This document shows positions 24,841-37,139 of a DNA stretch of 64,000 nt, in pieces. Under the pieces are notes generated by a model. That model did not search any database, was not told the origin of the DNA, and saw only the letters and a program-made list of their open reading frames with translations. The position numbers were made by a program, and so were the translations under genes. The DNA is taken from positions 16,127,979 through 16,191,978 of the forward strand of contig CM049321.1 of the NCBI GenBank assembly GCA_026874595.1. Reading direction: 5' to 3'. Source of the DNA: Sipunculus nudus (taxonomy: Eukaryota; Annelida; Sipuncula; Golfingiida; Sipunculidae). How positions within the stretch are numbered: position 1 is the stretch's first letter; each line of letters opens with the position of its first letter.

Positions 24841-26870
24841 ACGATTAATTCCTCGATATGAATTATAAAACAAATAATCGTCTATTTTAAAGTTTCAATA
24901 AATATAACACAGATATACACTTACGCTGAATTTGAACTTGAACTTTAATTTCCAAGACATAATACAAGTAGAATCATACTTCAAAATTTTCTGATATTCC
25001 TCCGACAAATATACATTTTACGACATCGATCAAAGGGACCTTGACCTTAAAGATCATATTTGCCCCTTTCCTAAATACAGTACATTTCTTAATCAAAGCA
25101 AACAGGAAATATTGTGCAGTAAACAAAAAATATGCATGAATAACTGAACGCCATGTGTATTATTGAATTAATAATTCATATTGTGAGACATTAAATATTG
25201 TTTTAATCTTTTTTTTTTCTTAAACAGGTAGATACACGTGGTCTTGTAAAATACTTTTCAGTAAGTATTCCATAAATTAACACCTCTAAAACGTTAATAA
25301 TAGTGTCTTTTGAAATTAAATATAGCTACACTTATGGTGAAAAATATTTAAAATATTAAATTGACCAAAAAAATCTTTTCCTTTTAAATAACAACTTGCA
25401 ATATCCGTAAGTTACTAAGTCAGACCAGGGCTAATGTTTTGTAATAAGATGTGTTAACCATAGTTGATTTACTCTTGTATGTTTTTTTTTAACAGTTTGT
25501 AACTTTATATTTAGAATATTTGCTGACTTAGAAGATTGGGGTTAGGTACTGTCACCCACTTTTGTATATTTCAATATCCTTTATTACCAGAACCCAATAT
25601 CAGTTACCACAACAATATCAGAACTCAACAATTTTACCAAACATCTTATTACATAACTCTAACATAACAGCCTTCATTCTAACTTGTTTAAAGTTTATTT
25701 CAAGAGAGTTGTCAGCTTATTTCGCTCGAGGACGTTCTCCTGTGCTTTATAAATCTTCCTGTAAATGGTACTTCGGAATAATCATTTTGGAGAAATTGAG
25801 ATTTTCCAACGACGTGAAGGGAAAGATGTTAACGTGATGCAACTATTTGTATAAAGGCACCCATGCAAGTCACAAGACCACTTTTGAACAGTCGGTAGGA
25901 TGGAGGGTCACATTTGGAAATGACGACATTACTTTGCAGATTGACATACCAAAAATTGGAGGTCAGGAAACCAATCATGTACCGAGCCACAGATCACAAT
26001 GTTAGATTGGTATTCACGTGAATGGATACGGCGTGCTAGTAACAAGAAGGGTTGAGGCCAGACTGAAGAGTTAACCAGTTCAACTTAGAGGAAACCATTC
26101 ATTCTGTAAAGGCCCGCTTCATGTATTTTTTTTTGTTAATCTGCGAAACCATCTTTTCAGGTTCTTTTCCAGCTTTTTCTTAAAACGATGCTATGATACT
26201 TTCTGGCTTAAATGTCTGAAGAAGGGAAAGTAATAGTTTAGTGCTGATTAATCGATTATATTCATGATTTGCGCAATCTTGAGGAATGATTAGATGACTT
26301 TCTGGGTCCTTCACATGATTACGTCACAGGAACGTCATCAAGGATAATCACAAATGTACAGTCACTTTTGCAAGAATGAACCAGGGAATATGGGCCGAAT
26401 AAGTGAATGCAAACACGACTTTGAAAGCATCTCACAATAGGGACACCCAACACGAAGACTTCCATTTTTTAGAATTCAGATTTCTAGTTAAGGTTGGAAT
26501 TGGTCAGGAATAAGAAACGAAAATTGAGGAAACTTTTCTTTCCGGGATCTGACAGGAATTTGCTTTCAAGAAAATCCTTGGTACATTTAATTATTTGTTC
26601 GTCATTACCTTGACCATGTCCATAAAGATGTACAGTTAGGAAAGCGGGCCTTAGCCTATTTGTCCGTTTGTATTGATGTGGATGAGGCTACATACCTGCA
26701 CAAAGGAACAAACTACCAGTATATCAATGTGTGTAATGTTGAGTGGGTCTGATGCAACACGACTGATATGTTTTGAAAAATGGGCCGCTTAGCGGAGCGT
26801 CAACAGGAAACGTCTGCGACACTGTGGTGGGAGCCAAGTCAAACGGCCTACAAGCTGTTACGATACCATA
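24841..26870. other. Intergenic sequence, no gene recognised
   Basis: AT-rich. Open frame 25562-25837 has no recognised family and no clear splice context. Confidence 0.45.
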
Positions 26871-26874
26871 TTGA

Positions 26875-27130
26875 AGAAAACCGACCAATGTTGTAATAAC
26901 GGCCAATATAGTGATAAAAAGCATTTCATATTGTAATAAATCCAACGTGCCAATTTGTGATAAGACTATTTTATATTGTAATAACGGAAAATATTATACT
27001 TAAAATGACAACCATTCTTATGATTAATAAAAATGTAATAAAAACGACAAATATTGTAATTATTAACCATTACCTTACCACTGTTGTAACAAAAACTGGA
27101 AGAAGTAAACGAACAATAATGTAATAACAA
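26875..27130. repeat. Degenerate tandem repeat around ATATTGTAATAACG
   Basis: Phrases such as AATGTTGTAATAACGGCC, CATATTGTAATAAATCC, TATATTGTAATAACGG, AATATTGTAATTATT and ATAATGTAATAAC recur irregularly, suggesting an old, decayed minisatellite. Confidence 0.5.
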
Positions 27131-29825
27131 ACATTTCTAAGCTCAAGAATGAATGCCAAATTTAACTTACCAAATAATGCATTTTAGAAGATCTTGAAAT
27201 TAAGCCTTTAAGAGTGCATGCTAAGTGTGGCGGTCATTTGAAGTCAATCTTTGTTACTCTGTGAATGAAAGATTTAATAAGACCTTGTTTTTCCCCGTCG
27301 GGAGGAAAGGGACATTGATTATCCGCCCCCGCCTAGATTTATTTTCCGGGCGATCACTTTAACATCATCTGAGGTTATCCCAAGTATGGGCCAGTAGTTG
27401 TTCGTTATCTTTAAGAGATTGCTTTCTTTTGATCTGTAATTCTTTCAAATGAAGTATAATGGTTGTACTCAGAAAAATTTTGATGGAATTCATTTTGCAT
27501 TGTCTGACTGTTTGTCCTTATCACGACCCCGTCAATAAAGAAAAATCATACAGAGATTTTTTTCTGGGAAATATAAAATGATGTAGAGTTTGAGAGTTTT
27601 CAAAGTTTGTCTTAAGCTAAGGTTAGAAAAACAACCTTCGACGAATTTTATCTTGGTCTATATGTCTTCAGATATGTGGGAAAAATAATATAATTGGTCT
27701 ATGATCCTGTCATACTATTTTTATTTATATTTTTTTACATTTGCCTATAATTTAATATGATTATAAGCATGCTGTGCTTCTAGTGACTTTTCTATGGCTG
27801 GCTGCTTATCTATGGAGCTCTATACATAACTGGTATATGCTTACGTAATGCGGCCCTCCAGATTTTAATGGGAAGCGGAGATAGCGATGACCCTTACTAA
27901 GAGTCGGACCATGCTTCATACAGCTTTTTTACAGTGTCTGGACAAGACAGATATATTGAAGGTCGACCGATGTATATTTCATTGTCATTACTGGATTATA
28001 ATCATACAACTGAGGTCATAACATATCAGTAATATATTACAATAAAACCAATAGTATCCGCAGGTGTACTACACATCAATAACCGCATATGTCTATTTCT
28101 TGTATTGACTGAGAGTTTTACATTTGCTCTGGGAGCAAAGTTTTCCCCCAAAGAATGCAAAACGTAGGTTAATAGATAAAATATAAAAAGGTAAATAAAT
28201 AAGCAAGCGATCATATGCCATAAGAAGTTTTAAAAGTAATTGTCTAAAGCGCTCAGATCAACTCAGGCTTTATGGTGTTACAGTGTTCAGTGAATAGGTA
28301 CATATATATAAATATATGATGGACAAGCTTAGTTTATGAAATCAGTTTTAATATTAAAAAATAGATATATGTAAGTTTAAGATTTAATAAGGGTCTAAAG
28401 TTGCACTTTGTGATTGCATATCAATTAAAATCAAGATATCCACAGTGTAAACCATGTGCTGAAAAGGAGCAAATGCAAGGAAATAGTATAAAATTGTCTA
28501 CAATTATATTAAATCTACAAGAAAAAAGTTAAGCTAATCCTTTTCTTGATATCTTACCCCCTTTTCGTGTTGTAGGTTTATCATTACAGCCAGTCATCTG
28601 CGAGACAAATGATTTTGTATGAATGTACAAGAAAGTGGCCTCAGGAATCGTCTCTGCTTTTATCTTCTTTATCCAGACTCAAAATAATTGGTTAGAGCTC
28701 AAGAACAACTGTAGACACAGGTGGCGCATCACGACACTATATTTATGTTTTCCGCTTCTGACCGCGTCCGATGCAAATTTATTCCAGTTTGTGTAGGAAT
28801 AAACATACGGTTTTTGACAGAAATATCATACTATTCTAAAGAGAAGAAACTCTAATCCATGTTTATTTAACATACGTGACATGTGAATTATTTAATCACT
28901 TTAATACATGTATCAGGAACAAAAGACACCGCTACCTGGTGTCAATTTCGGATAAAAAAGATGACCCTTAAACAGTAGTAGCTGCTAGACTTTACCAAGA
29001 GTCTGTTCCACTGAGGGTGAAATTTAGCAATTATTTTTTTAAATTAAACCTCATAACGCAGTTTTATACCATGTGGATGACGTAGTGAAATTCTAACATG
29101 GGACAATAAAAAATGTATGACAAAATACAATATTTTTATTTGACACCCTTCTGGTTATTCGTCTTGTGACCAAAATTGACACTAAATTGGCTTTTAAATG
29201 TAGTTCGTTGTGCATGTTATTATATAATACAGCCCGTTCTATTATCCGTTCCACCACCCAAATTTACTTGATTTTCCGCGACAACCTCGGACAGAAAGAG
29301 GAAAATGTGTAATATTTTTTTTTAATAAATTTTAACCTCATCTCATTTTCCTGTAAACCATGTAATACCATTTTATGAGAAACTATAGTCTCTTCTATAG
29401 AGACATTTTTTCCACCAGCCTATGAAATGGCGTAAAGCATAATTACGGGACTTATGTTGAAAAGCTGTCGATCCCTTTTTTAAGCGATGCCTATATTCTC
29501 CTGGTGCAAGCACTTCATTATAAGTTTACATATTACGTCATAACTTTTCTTTAAAGACGAGCAATGGTCAAATGTTTAGGACGCCACGAATTACAGCATT
29601 GGTGCACGTTTTCTTTGGCAAATTTGTCTCAACTGAAAATAATAGTGAAGATAAAACAGATGGACAGTGGAAGTTGAAAGAGCTATAGAAATGAAAACCA
29701 TCGCCTACGTTCTTTGTTCATTGCTTCGAGGAACAGACAACAGTGATTTTTTTTTAAATAGAGAGCAATGCATTCAAGCAGAATGAATTTGGTAACTGTA
29801 TATCAACGCTTTTATGACTCCAGTA
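27131..29825. other. Intergenic sequence, no gene recognised
   Basis: No coding, RNA or recognisable mobile-element signal by eye. Confidence 0.45.
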
Positions 29826-29830
29826 TCAAG

Positions 29831-30115
29831 TCAATCAATGGACAGTGAATCTTCTGCTGCTGTTGTTATTTGGCTGCACTCTGACAAGGTTATGTTATTG
29901 ATGGCTTCCATTTCCCCGGGACCTTGATCCGACATCAGCGGAGCACTGATGCGAGAATAGCCGGTCTCTCCCACGCCTCCGCGCCTTGAGAAGAGACCAG
30001 CACACCAGCAGGGATACAGGTCACCTATTAACCGTGGATGATAAAAGTCCATTTATCCATTAATGTCGTAACTCAGCGTCCGGTTTATCATACAAGAAAT
30101 TAATAAAAAAAAAAA
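29831..30115 (-). repeat. Module copy A (isolated relative of the 32.5-35.9 kb tandem module)
   Basis: The minus strand is open for 73 codons and includes MSDQGPGEMEAINNITLSEC. The related peptide SGDMEAINKISLSECSQ is read in copy C (33532-33770), and weaker matches occur in the other copies. DNA similarity extends beyond the open frame (GGATGGAT- and AACCGGACG-like phrases), and differences from copy C fall at all codon positions. It is therefore more likely a duplicated non-coding repeat than a conserved exon. Confidence 0.5.
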
Positions 30116-30181
30116 CCAAATGATTAGGCCATACAAACATATTAATAATTTTTCTTTTCGGATTCGCCAATCTAACATTTC

Positions 30182-30205
30182 ATGGATTTTTTTTTTTTTT
30201 TTTTT
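30182..30205. repeat. Poly-T run
   Basis: A run of about 19 T begins near 30187. It could be the A-tail of a retroposed sequence on the minus strand, but no element was recognised beside it. Confidence 0.4.
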
Positions 30206-30492
30206 GCAAATGTAGACCAATACTTCGCTCTCGTGATAATTTGTGACACAAATTCCCTAAAAATTCTTAAAAGTGTGGAAAATGAACTTGATTTTGTGTT
30301 GATCATATACACCATTTCTGGAACTGCCATGCAGCTAATTTTTATATTTTCCAGGAAACCAGCAAAACTCCATCAATTGCGTCTCGCCTGCTAGTATCAT
30401 TTTTTTTTATTCCCACAGTCCGTAGGATATTTTTTCTGTGATCTTATTTGCACGGCGGCAACTCTGTTGCTTCTCAAGTAATATGTTTAAAG

Positions 30493-30732
30493 GGGCCTTA
30501 TTACCTATTTGACCTTGATAAACTAAAGGTAATCACTTGGAGCTTTCATAAAAACAGGCAAGAAAACGTGGATATCATCGCACAAAGGCTGCTTGTTTTG
30601 TTTATAACAAAGTGTTCGTAATATGTGGGGACCCGCCGAAATAATCAAAACAACAATCAGGGCAACCGGTGGCAAGTCAGATAAGCCAGACTTTGCAAAT
30701 GGCGTTTTGCAACAAGTGGCCTTTCTACCTCC

Positions 30733-30740
<8 letters not shown>
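30493..30740 (+). repeat. Dispersed repeat, copy 1 (paired with 56378-56632)
   Basis: Starts AAAGGGGCCTTATTACC and ends CAACAAGTGGCCTTTCTACC. In between are GGTAATCACTTGGAGCTTTC and AAAACGTGGATATCATC. The reverse complement of this whole order is found at 56378-56632. That identifies a ~250-bp dispersed element, possibly non-autonomous DNA. No clear terminal inverted repeats were resolved. Confidence 0.75.

Positions 30741-30807
<67 letters not shown>
30734..30807. repeat. (AT)n microsatellite, about 37 units
   Basis: Pure AT dinucleotide run directly attached to the end of the dispersed repeat at 30493-30740. Confidence 0.97.
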
Positions 30808-30809
<2 letters not shown>

Positions 30810-31925
30810 TGGTGGGAGTCGGTTCTTTTTTCATAATGGATCATCGGTTTCAGCAAACCGATCAATGATCAATTATTAATCGGTTCAGACAAATATAAAG
30901 AAATATGCAATTATCTATGAAACTGTACTTTCTTAACCTAGCCCACATGTCTTAGTAATTCTACCTTAAGAAAAGAAGTTTTTGCCTTTTTTTATTATTT
31001 TCCTATTGTAAGTAAGATATGATGTTCAAAGTTTCATTTTAATTATTTAGAATAATCAAGAATTAAACCACAATCCAGGACATCTACTTGCTTGCCCTCA
31101 TGAATACTCCCGCGTATTAATTTAACTTAACCGCCACTAAGGACTCTCATATTATAACAATTATGATGACTGCCGTCATGCATACTGGTTTCACAGGCCC
31201 GTCAAGAAAATCATAGGCCCATACATCTAAAAATAAATGACGTACCAGCAAAATGCACTAGTAAAATATCAACAATAGGTGCCAATAATGCTGAACATAT
31301 TTCATTTTTCTGTATTTAATTAATGACTGAGTGAGCATTGTTGATAAATTTCGATTAAAAAGCCGGCGTCATTTGCTTTATATTCTCACCGTAGGCCAGC
31401 GACACGATGTCATTCAACATTTTCCCGCCAAAATAATCATGAACGAAGTCACTTGGGGCGATTTTTTTACTACGAACCTCTTATTGGCTCTTTGTCTATG
31501 ACACATGACCGCTCCGCCAATCACAAGAACGTTTGCATTGACCAGGCAGGTGTTCATTAAAATAAACCTGTAACATGGCTTAGATGCCGAAATCGGTCAG
31601 TTGACCGCATGAATGTCGGGATAACTTTCATTTAATGCGATAGAGACGAACTTTCGCTTTATTTGTAATCTAATCGCTCAATATTTTTTTCAGGCTTTTT
31701 CGCCCGAGTTACGAAACTGGATAGCGTTTTCCCGTCAGTTACACGGCACGAGTGTACCGATCCTTCCACGTATATAGGCACAATCAGACTAATTTCAAGG
31801 CTCAAATTAAACGATTGGGTAATACCTTTCATCATGTTAGGCCTATAGAGGGGCTGTTTTTCAGGCAAATGAAGGCATATTTTTACAGGCTCAGGTGCGC
31901 TTCCAAAAAAAACTAATTTGTAGAC
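30808..31925. other. Intergenic sequence, no gene recognised
   Basis: A short inverted phrase is seen near 30835-30890 (CATCGGTTTCAGCAAACCGATC). No gene or defined element was recognised. Confidence 0.45.
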
Positions 31926-31927
31926 TA

Positions 31928-31943
31928 GTATATATATATATAT

Positions 31944-32002
<59 letters not shown>
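31928..32002. repeat. (TA)n microsatellite
   Basis: TA run interrupted once by TATGGTATA near 31944. Confidence 0.95.
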
Positions 32003-32244
32003 TACCACTTAAGGTTACATGCTTTTCCCGTTTCTCAACATTGCTGTGTTCACAAACATGTTGATGATAAACAAGTTCATACATCCTTCACGGAGGCGTT
32101 ATAAGGATTTTTCATAACCAGAATTAATTGTAGATCATTATTATCTACAAAGAGGAAGCCAGATATTACATAAATTCTTTCTTAAAAAAAAAGTGAATGG
32201 GCACTTTTAAAATAGTTTCATAGCCAAAGGCCAAAATAAAATAA

Positions 32245-32521
32245 AAGGTATGGTTCTCAGGCACCGCCCGCGTAAATATTAAACCCCCGCATCAAGCATT
32301 TGTTATTTTGATTTTTATCTTTCAAGAAGATAAAATAATAGGTGTTTTATATTATTTCCTTTGTTATGTAGTGCTTTTACCTGTTTAGCAAAAAAAAAAT
32401 TTATTTTCATGCTTTTCCCTGATCAGAAGACATTTTTATTGAAACATACAAAAAAGTTAAAAAATAAAATACGCCCGCCCGCAGTGATTTCTGAAAAAAA
32501 AGTGCCTGAGAGCCATACCTT
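32245..32521. mobile_element. TIR MITE, copy 1
   Basis: The left end is AAGGTATGGTTCTCAGGCA and the right end, reverse-complemented, is AAGGTATGGCTCTCAGGCA, a 19-bp terminal inverted repeat with one mismatch. Total length is 277 bp and there is no coding capacity. A second copy with the same ends and matching interior (GCCCGCGT near the left, CGCCCGCCCGCA near the right, ATCTTTCAAGAAGATAAAA in between) lies at 44062-44277. A non-autonomous cut-and-paste element is the natural reading; the superfamily is not determined because the target duplication is unclear. Confidence 0.88.
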
Positions 32522-32529
32522 TTAATTTA

Positions 32530-33441
32530 TTTTTTTTTTTTGCCTAAATGATCTCTTTCGTTCACAGATTCCTCTTCCATAGCGATCTGCTTACCATTGT
32601 GATGGACAGACATATACACATTGGTAAAGTCTCTTGAATGTAATGTTTTTGGTATCTGTATAGGAATGGATGAAATGTCACATAATGTATATAAAACCTG
32701 TTTAATATTTCAGGTTTCCTGTTTGGAAAAATGTTGTTCACGTCATGAACCGTTTCAAAACAATCGAAATACACTTAGATCGACACATTCTGGGTTTAAT
32801 GGTTCTAGTTTAGCATAAAAAAAGTATATATTTTCAATGTGTCTTCAGAGATATAAAATCCGTACAAACGAGGCTGTTGGTTGTATTGAGTCACTTTGTA
32901 CGTCCGTAAAAGGCTGTATTTATCTATGTCAAACAATAAGTTTTGCTTATGTTTTATACGAATATACAGATACGGTAAATTTACATTTTTTTTTATGTTC
33001 GTTACATTAAAAGATTATTTTAATATCATTGCCATACTTCCTTTCAACATTTAATTCTTGTAATAACAGTTCCTGTTGCTTTCCAATTTATTGCTTCTTA
33101 AAAGGTCCAACTGTCTTGTTCAGGTGAGGATTTTCCAATTTCACTGGATTCGAGACGTCGAGCAGTGTGACTTGTCTTCTCGGGATATAATCAAGTTCTT
33201 TTCGGCTCTGTATGAAGCCGGACCAAACTCTTTGATTTTTACCAGTGTCTGTCGTTTTGCTCCTATGTGACAATGGTATTTGATTTATGGCTTTCATATT
33301 CCTGCGAACTTAACCCACCATCGACGGAGTGTTGAGGCGACAAATACATTAAATGTATTCCCTCTAACGGTTGTTCGCCGATCTTATAAAGGAATATTTA
33401 CACAGTCATATCTGTGTGGGACAAATATACAGACATACATG

Positions 33442-33493
<52 letters not shown>

Positions 33494-35890
33494 CATGTAT
33501 ATTTAGCTATTTACTCTTGAAACTACTTTTTGTTGTTATTATTTCTTCTTGGCTGCACTCTGACAAGGATATTTTATTGATAGCTTCCATATCCCCGGAA
33601 CCTTTATCTGGAATCAACGTAGCACTGAGGCGAGAATTCCCGCTCTCTCCCACGCCTTAATAATATATCGGTACCCATGCAGCGCAATAGGCCACATATC
33701 ACACACCATCCATCCAATAATGACTAAATTTCACGTTCGGTTAATCAGGTAAAAAATTTAAGAAAATATGAAAAAACAATAGTATAGTACAACTTTTATG
33801 CTTCTGAGTTTAAATTTTTTTGTTTTTTTTTTTTTCATAATTGTGACACAACATCTCTGTCATAAAGAAGTTTGGCCACCATTTCGATATGCTTTGCATT
33901 TAGATAGACAAAGGACTTACAAATGTCTGTTGAAAGTAATGTTATTTGTAACTTATGGAAATGTATGATTTGTCTGTCATCACACATTCTGTACATACAT
34001 GTATGTCGGGACAAGTCGGGAATAAATAGCGTGGTTTCAGAGTAGGATTAAAATGAAAGTATGGTGTTTCTGTGTCTTTACCACAGAATGTTAAAAGAAA
34101 TCCCCACAAACGAGTCTAATGATGACTTTGGAGTTCCATAAAAAAAAACTAAACTAAAACTTTACGTTAAAAGACACAATCTTTCTAAATGGCTTCAAGG
34201 AAGATGAGTTTTGTGTATGTTTCATACAAATGATATATATCATACATATTTTATTAATTTCTTTTTATTTATAAAACAGATCCTTTAATTAGAATTGCAG
34301 GACATCTGTTTTACATTTAAAATCTTGTAACTTCAGTTTGTTGTTTATCGTGTTAACTCTTTAAAAAAAAGCCCAAGTTGTGTAGATTGGAAGTTTAGCT
34401 CCTTTTGGTCCCAGTAGCTTCACTACATTAACAGAGTGAACTTTCTTCGCAAGGTAGTGTTCACAGGCGTTTTTTTTTCAGTTCGGTATAACAAATCGTT
34501 CCATGGGCTCTGTTTTTTTTTCAGCAGTGTTGATATTTGCTTGCAGTATGACACTGTAACTTTATTGATAGCTTCACTATATCAATACGACCTTGATCCG
34601 ACATGAACGAACCACTGAAGCTAAAATTCCCTGTCTCTCCGCGCCTCCACGGTAGGCACTGCAGCAACGCTACAAGGAACCCATTACACGTTGAAAAGTC
34701 AGGTCGATCCATCCAATCATGACGTAATACTAGCTCCGTTTTTTCCTGCAAGAAATATAAGAAACATCAAATGTTAATAGTTCAGCCTCAGCTTTGTTCT
34801 TTCAAAAGTTTGTTTTTTAAAATCGTGTCATAGCGTGAAGCATCCGTATCACTAAGACGTTTTGTCGCCATTTTGACATGTGCTTTGCAGTTTGATGGAC
34901 AGATCTACAAAACCTTATTACGTCCGTTGAATATAATTTTATTAGCATGAAAATGGATGAGGCGTCTGTTATGTAATATTCTGTATATCACATTTTTTTA
35001 TTTATTAAAGGTTTTCGTTCACGAAAGGCTGCTATCGTCAGGGACCACTTATGATCACAATAAGCGTATATCGGCAAATCCCGGGGAGCGCGTCTGTAAA
35101 TCAGCATACAAATGAAACCCCATATGTGATTATCAGAAAAATAAAATCCCTCACAAAAGAGAGTCAAGTGATAACAACATATGATTATTCCTACGAAATG
35201 ACATGACAATAGCTCTATGTAAAACGATAAATATTTCTAAAATGCCTTCTATATAGGTGATGTGAAGGTACAGAAGTCTTGTGTATGTCTAATACAAAGA
35301 TGTAAATTTGATAAAAACTCCACTTTTTGTCACAATAAAAATAGCGAGGAACCTTCTGAAAGACCACCTTGCTCATAAGACTACCTGCCTGTTTAGGCCA
35401 CCCTTGAGTAAACCCAGTGTATTCACGTTGGGTATTTTTCCAGTCAAATGGGTGATCTAATTCCACAGGTTTCAATAATTAATATTGTCGGACTTCTTCT
35501 TTTAATCCATTAATATAATAATGTTGTTTATCGGGTATGCTAGTCCATTACAACTTGTTTGTGGGTGTGATTATTCTGTTCCTTTTGGTCTCGATGTCTT
35601 GGAGACATTGACAATATGAGTGGTTTAGACTTGGCAAAGACTAAATTTTTTTTCCTTGCTCGGTCACATGTTGTTCCATATTCTTTGATTTTCCACCAGG
35701 TTTTTGTTACTTGGCAGCATTTTGACAATGTTATTTTATCGATGGTTCCCTTAAGCCCTCGCCCCTGAATCTACATAAAAAGGAGTTATGAGATGACAAT
35801 TCCAGCCTTTTCTCACGCTTCAACGCCTTGGAATGAGGTTGGTACACCAGCTTTCTTCATTTTAAAGGGTCCATAAAGAGTAACGTGATT
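32530..35890 (-). repeat. Diverged tandem array of a ~1.0-1.3-kb module
   Basis: Three landmarks recur in order. The first is GATGGACAGA-like followed by TTGAATGTAAT-like, at about 32603, 33902 and 34893. The second is TTGTGTATGTCTAATACAAA-like, at about 32945, 34214 and 35279. The third is a minus-strand peptide around MEAIN-I-LS-CSQ, at about 33282, 33585, 34570 and 35740, with an isolated copy at 29831-30115. Copy spacing is irregular and similarity low. Copy C has an in-frame stop just before the conserved peptide. This is either an ancient local duplication of a gene fragment now decayed, or a non-coding satellite-like unit. No complete gene structure is visible. Confidence 0.55.
33437..33500. 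repeat. (AT)n tract inside a perfect palindrome
   Basis: ACATGTAATATATA and its reverse complement TATATATTACATGT flank the central AT run, so the whole ~60 bp is self-complementary. Confidence 0.85.
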
Positions 35891-35989
35891 GAAAAATACA
35901 TAAAAACTATATTTCGAGTTTTTTCTCTGTTGTTACTATTTCGTAGAATGTATATTTTTATCGTCGTTGTATGTTGCTTGCCGGTGATC

Positions 35990-36960
35990 GGAGATTTCTG
36001 CAAGCCCGATGGTCAGTTGCGTATGTCTGTTTGATTATGTGTTTGTTTGTCCCCATCTACTGGCAACAATGTTGTAGCAATCGATCTGAAACTTACTGGA
36101 ATTCCTGTAAGCCTTTTGTGTTTGGCTGACAAAGGTCAAAGGTAAAGGTCAAGGTCATCGTAAAAGGTCAAAATTTTATTTTCGTCATAACTTCGTCAAA
36201 AAACGCCTTTCTGTGTGAACTATAGCTCCTTTTTTTTCCTCTATGAGAAGGTCTGGTCAATTGTCTTCTCAGATGTGTCAGTGTGTCAGTATGTCCGTCT
36301 GTTGGTCAGTTGTCGTCAATTCGACTCCCTGTTTGCTCTTTCGTCTGACGTATGGCATTCCAAAGGTCACAATTTTTAAGCAATAACTTGGAATGTTATA
36401 CTGTTGATAGAACACCTAAAGTTCTGGGAGTCTGAAGTTTTAAAATAAAAAGGTCAAAGGTCAAGGTCATAAAAAAACACACAATTGTTTTTTCTTCATA
36501 TCTTTTTCAAAAAAATTTTTCGTAGCCGCAAAAACCGTAACTCATTTTTTATTCCACATTCAATGGCCTTCCTTCTGATGTGTAGCTGCATCAATCTGCT
36601 TTTGCCATGGTTACGCATTTAGAGGGGGGGGGATTTATGAACTTTTCGTTTAAAGTTGAGATCAAAGGCCAAAGGTCAAGGTAATAAAAAAAACCATAAA
36701 ACTGTAATTTTGCTTATAACTTTGTCAAATATTGTCTTTTCTACACAAACTACAGTTCATTTTAATCGTCTATGCATTCTCCATTATGAGGTCTGGTCAC
36801 CTATCATATGTCAGTATGTCTGTCTGTTTGTCTACTTCCTGTCAACTTCTCCTGCCTGCTTGTTCTTTGGTCTGACATGTCATTGTGGAGTCCACATTGT
36901 TTTAGCAATGCTTCTGAAAGGCATCGTTTAATATAACACCAGGAAATAGGTTCTGTCTGT
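35990..36960. repeat. Diverged tandem repeat rich in AGGTCA half-sites, about 3 units
   Basis: Units of roughly 215-320 bp share the order: GTCTGTCTGTT-like, AGGTCAAAGGTCAAGGTCA-like (about 36133-36157, 36451-36469, 36664-36682), TTTT-rich, CATAACTTNGTCAAA-like, ACTATAG- or ACTACAG-CTC-like, then GAGAAGGTCTGGTCA-like. No coding potential was recognised. The AGGTCA content matches known nuclear-receptor half-sites, but may be fortuitous to the repeat. Confidence 0.7.
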
Positions 36961-36993
36961 TTGTCTGTCCGTTCGTCCGCGAATTTTAACATA

Positions 36994-37135
36994 ATATAGT
37001 GAAACCCCTTTGGTGCTGAAAGTCAGGGGACCGGACGATTTGTCCGTTATAGCGGAGTGTCCGCCCCAGAGGGGGTCGGGCCCAGGAGATCCAGCTGCGG
37101 CCACTTGTCGGAGGCCCAAGTATTGGACATAATCG
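36994..37135. mobile_element. Possible remnant of a pogo/Tigger-like DNA element
   Basis: The phrase ATAGTGAAACCCCTTTGG followed by ATTTGTCCGTTATAGCGGAG resembles terminal regions of mariner/pogo-type elements (CAGTGAAACC... and ...CGTTATA...CGGA phrases). Only one end is apparent and no transposase or TA duplication was identified. Confidence 0.25.
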
Positions 37136-37139
37136 ATCA

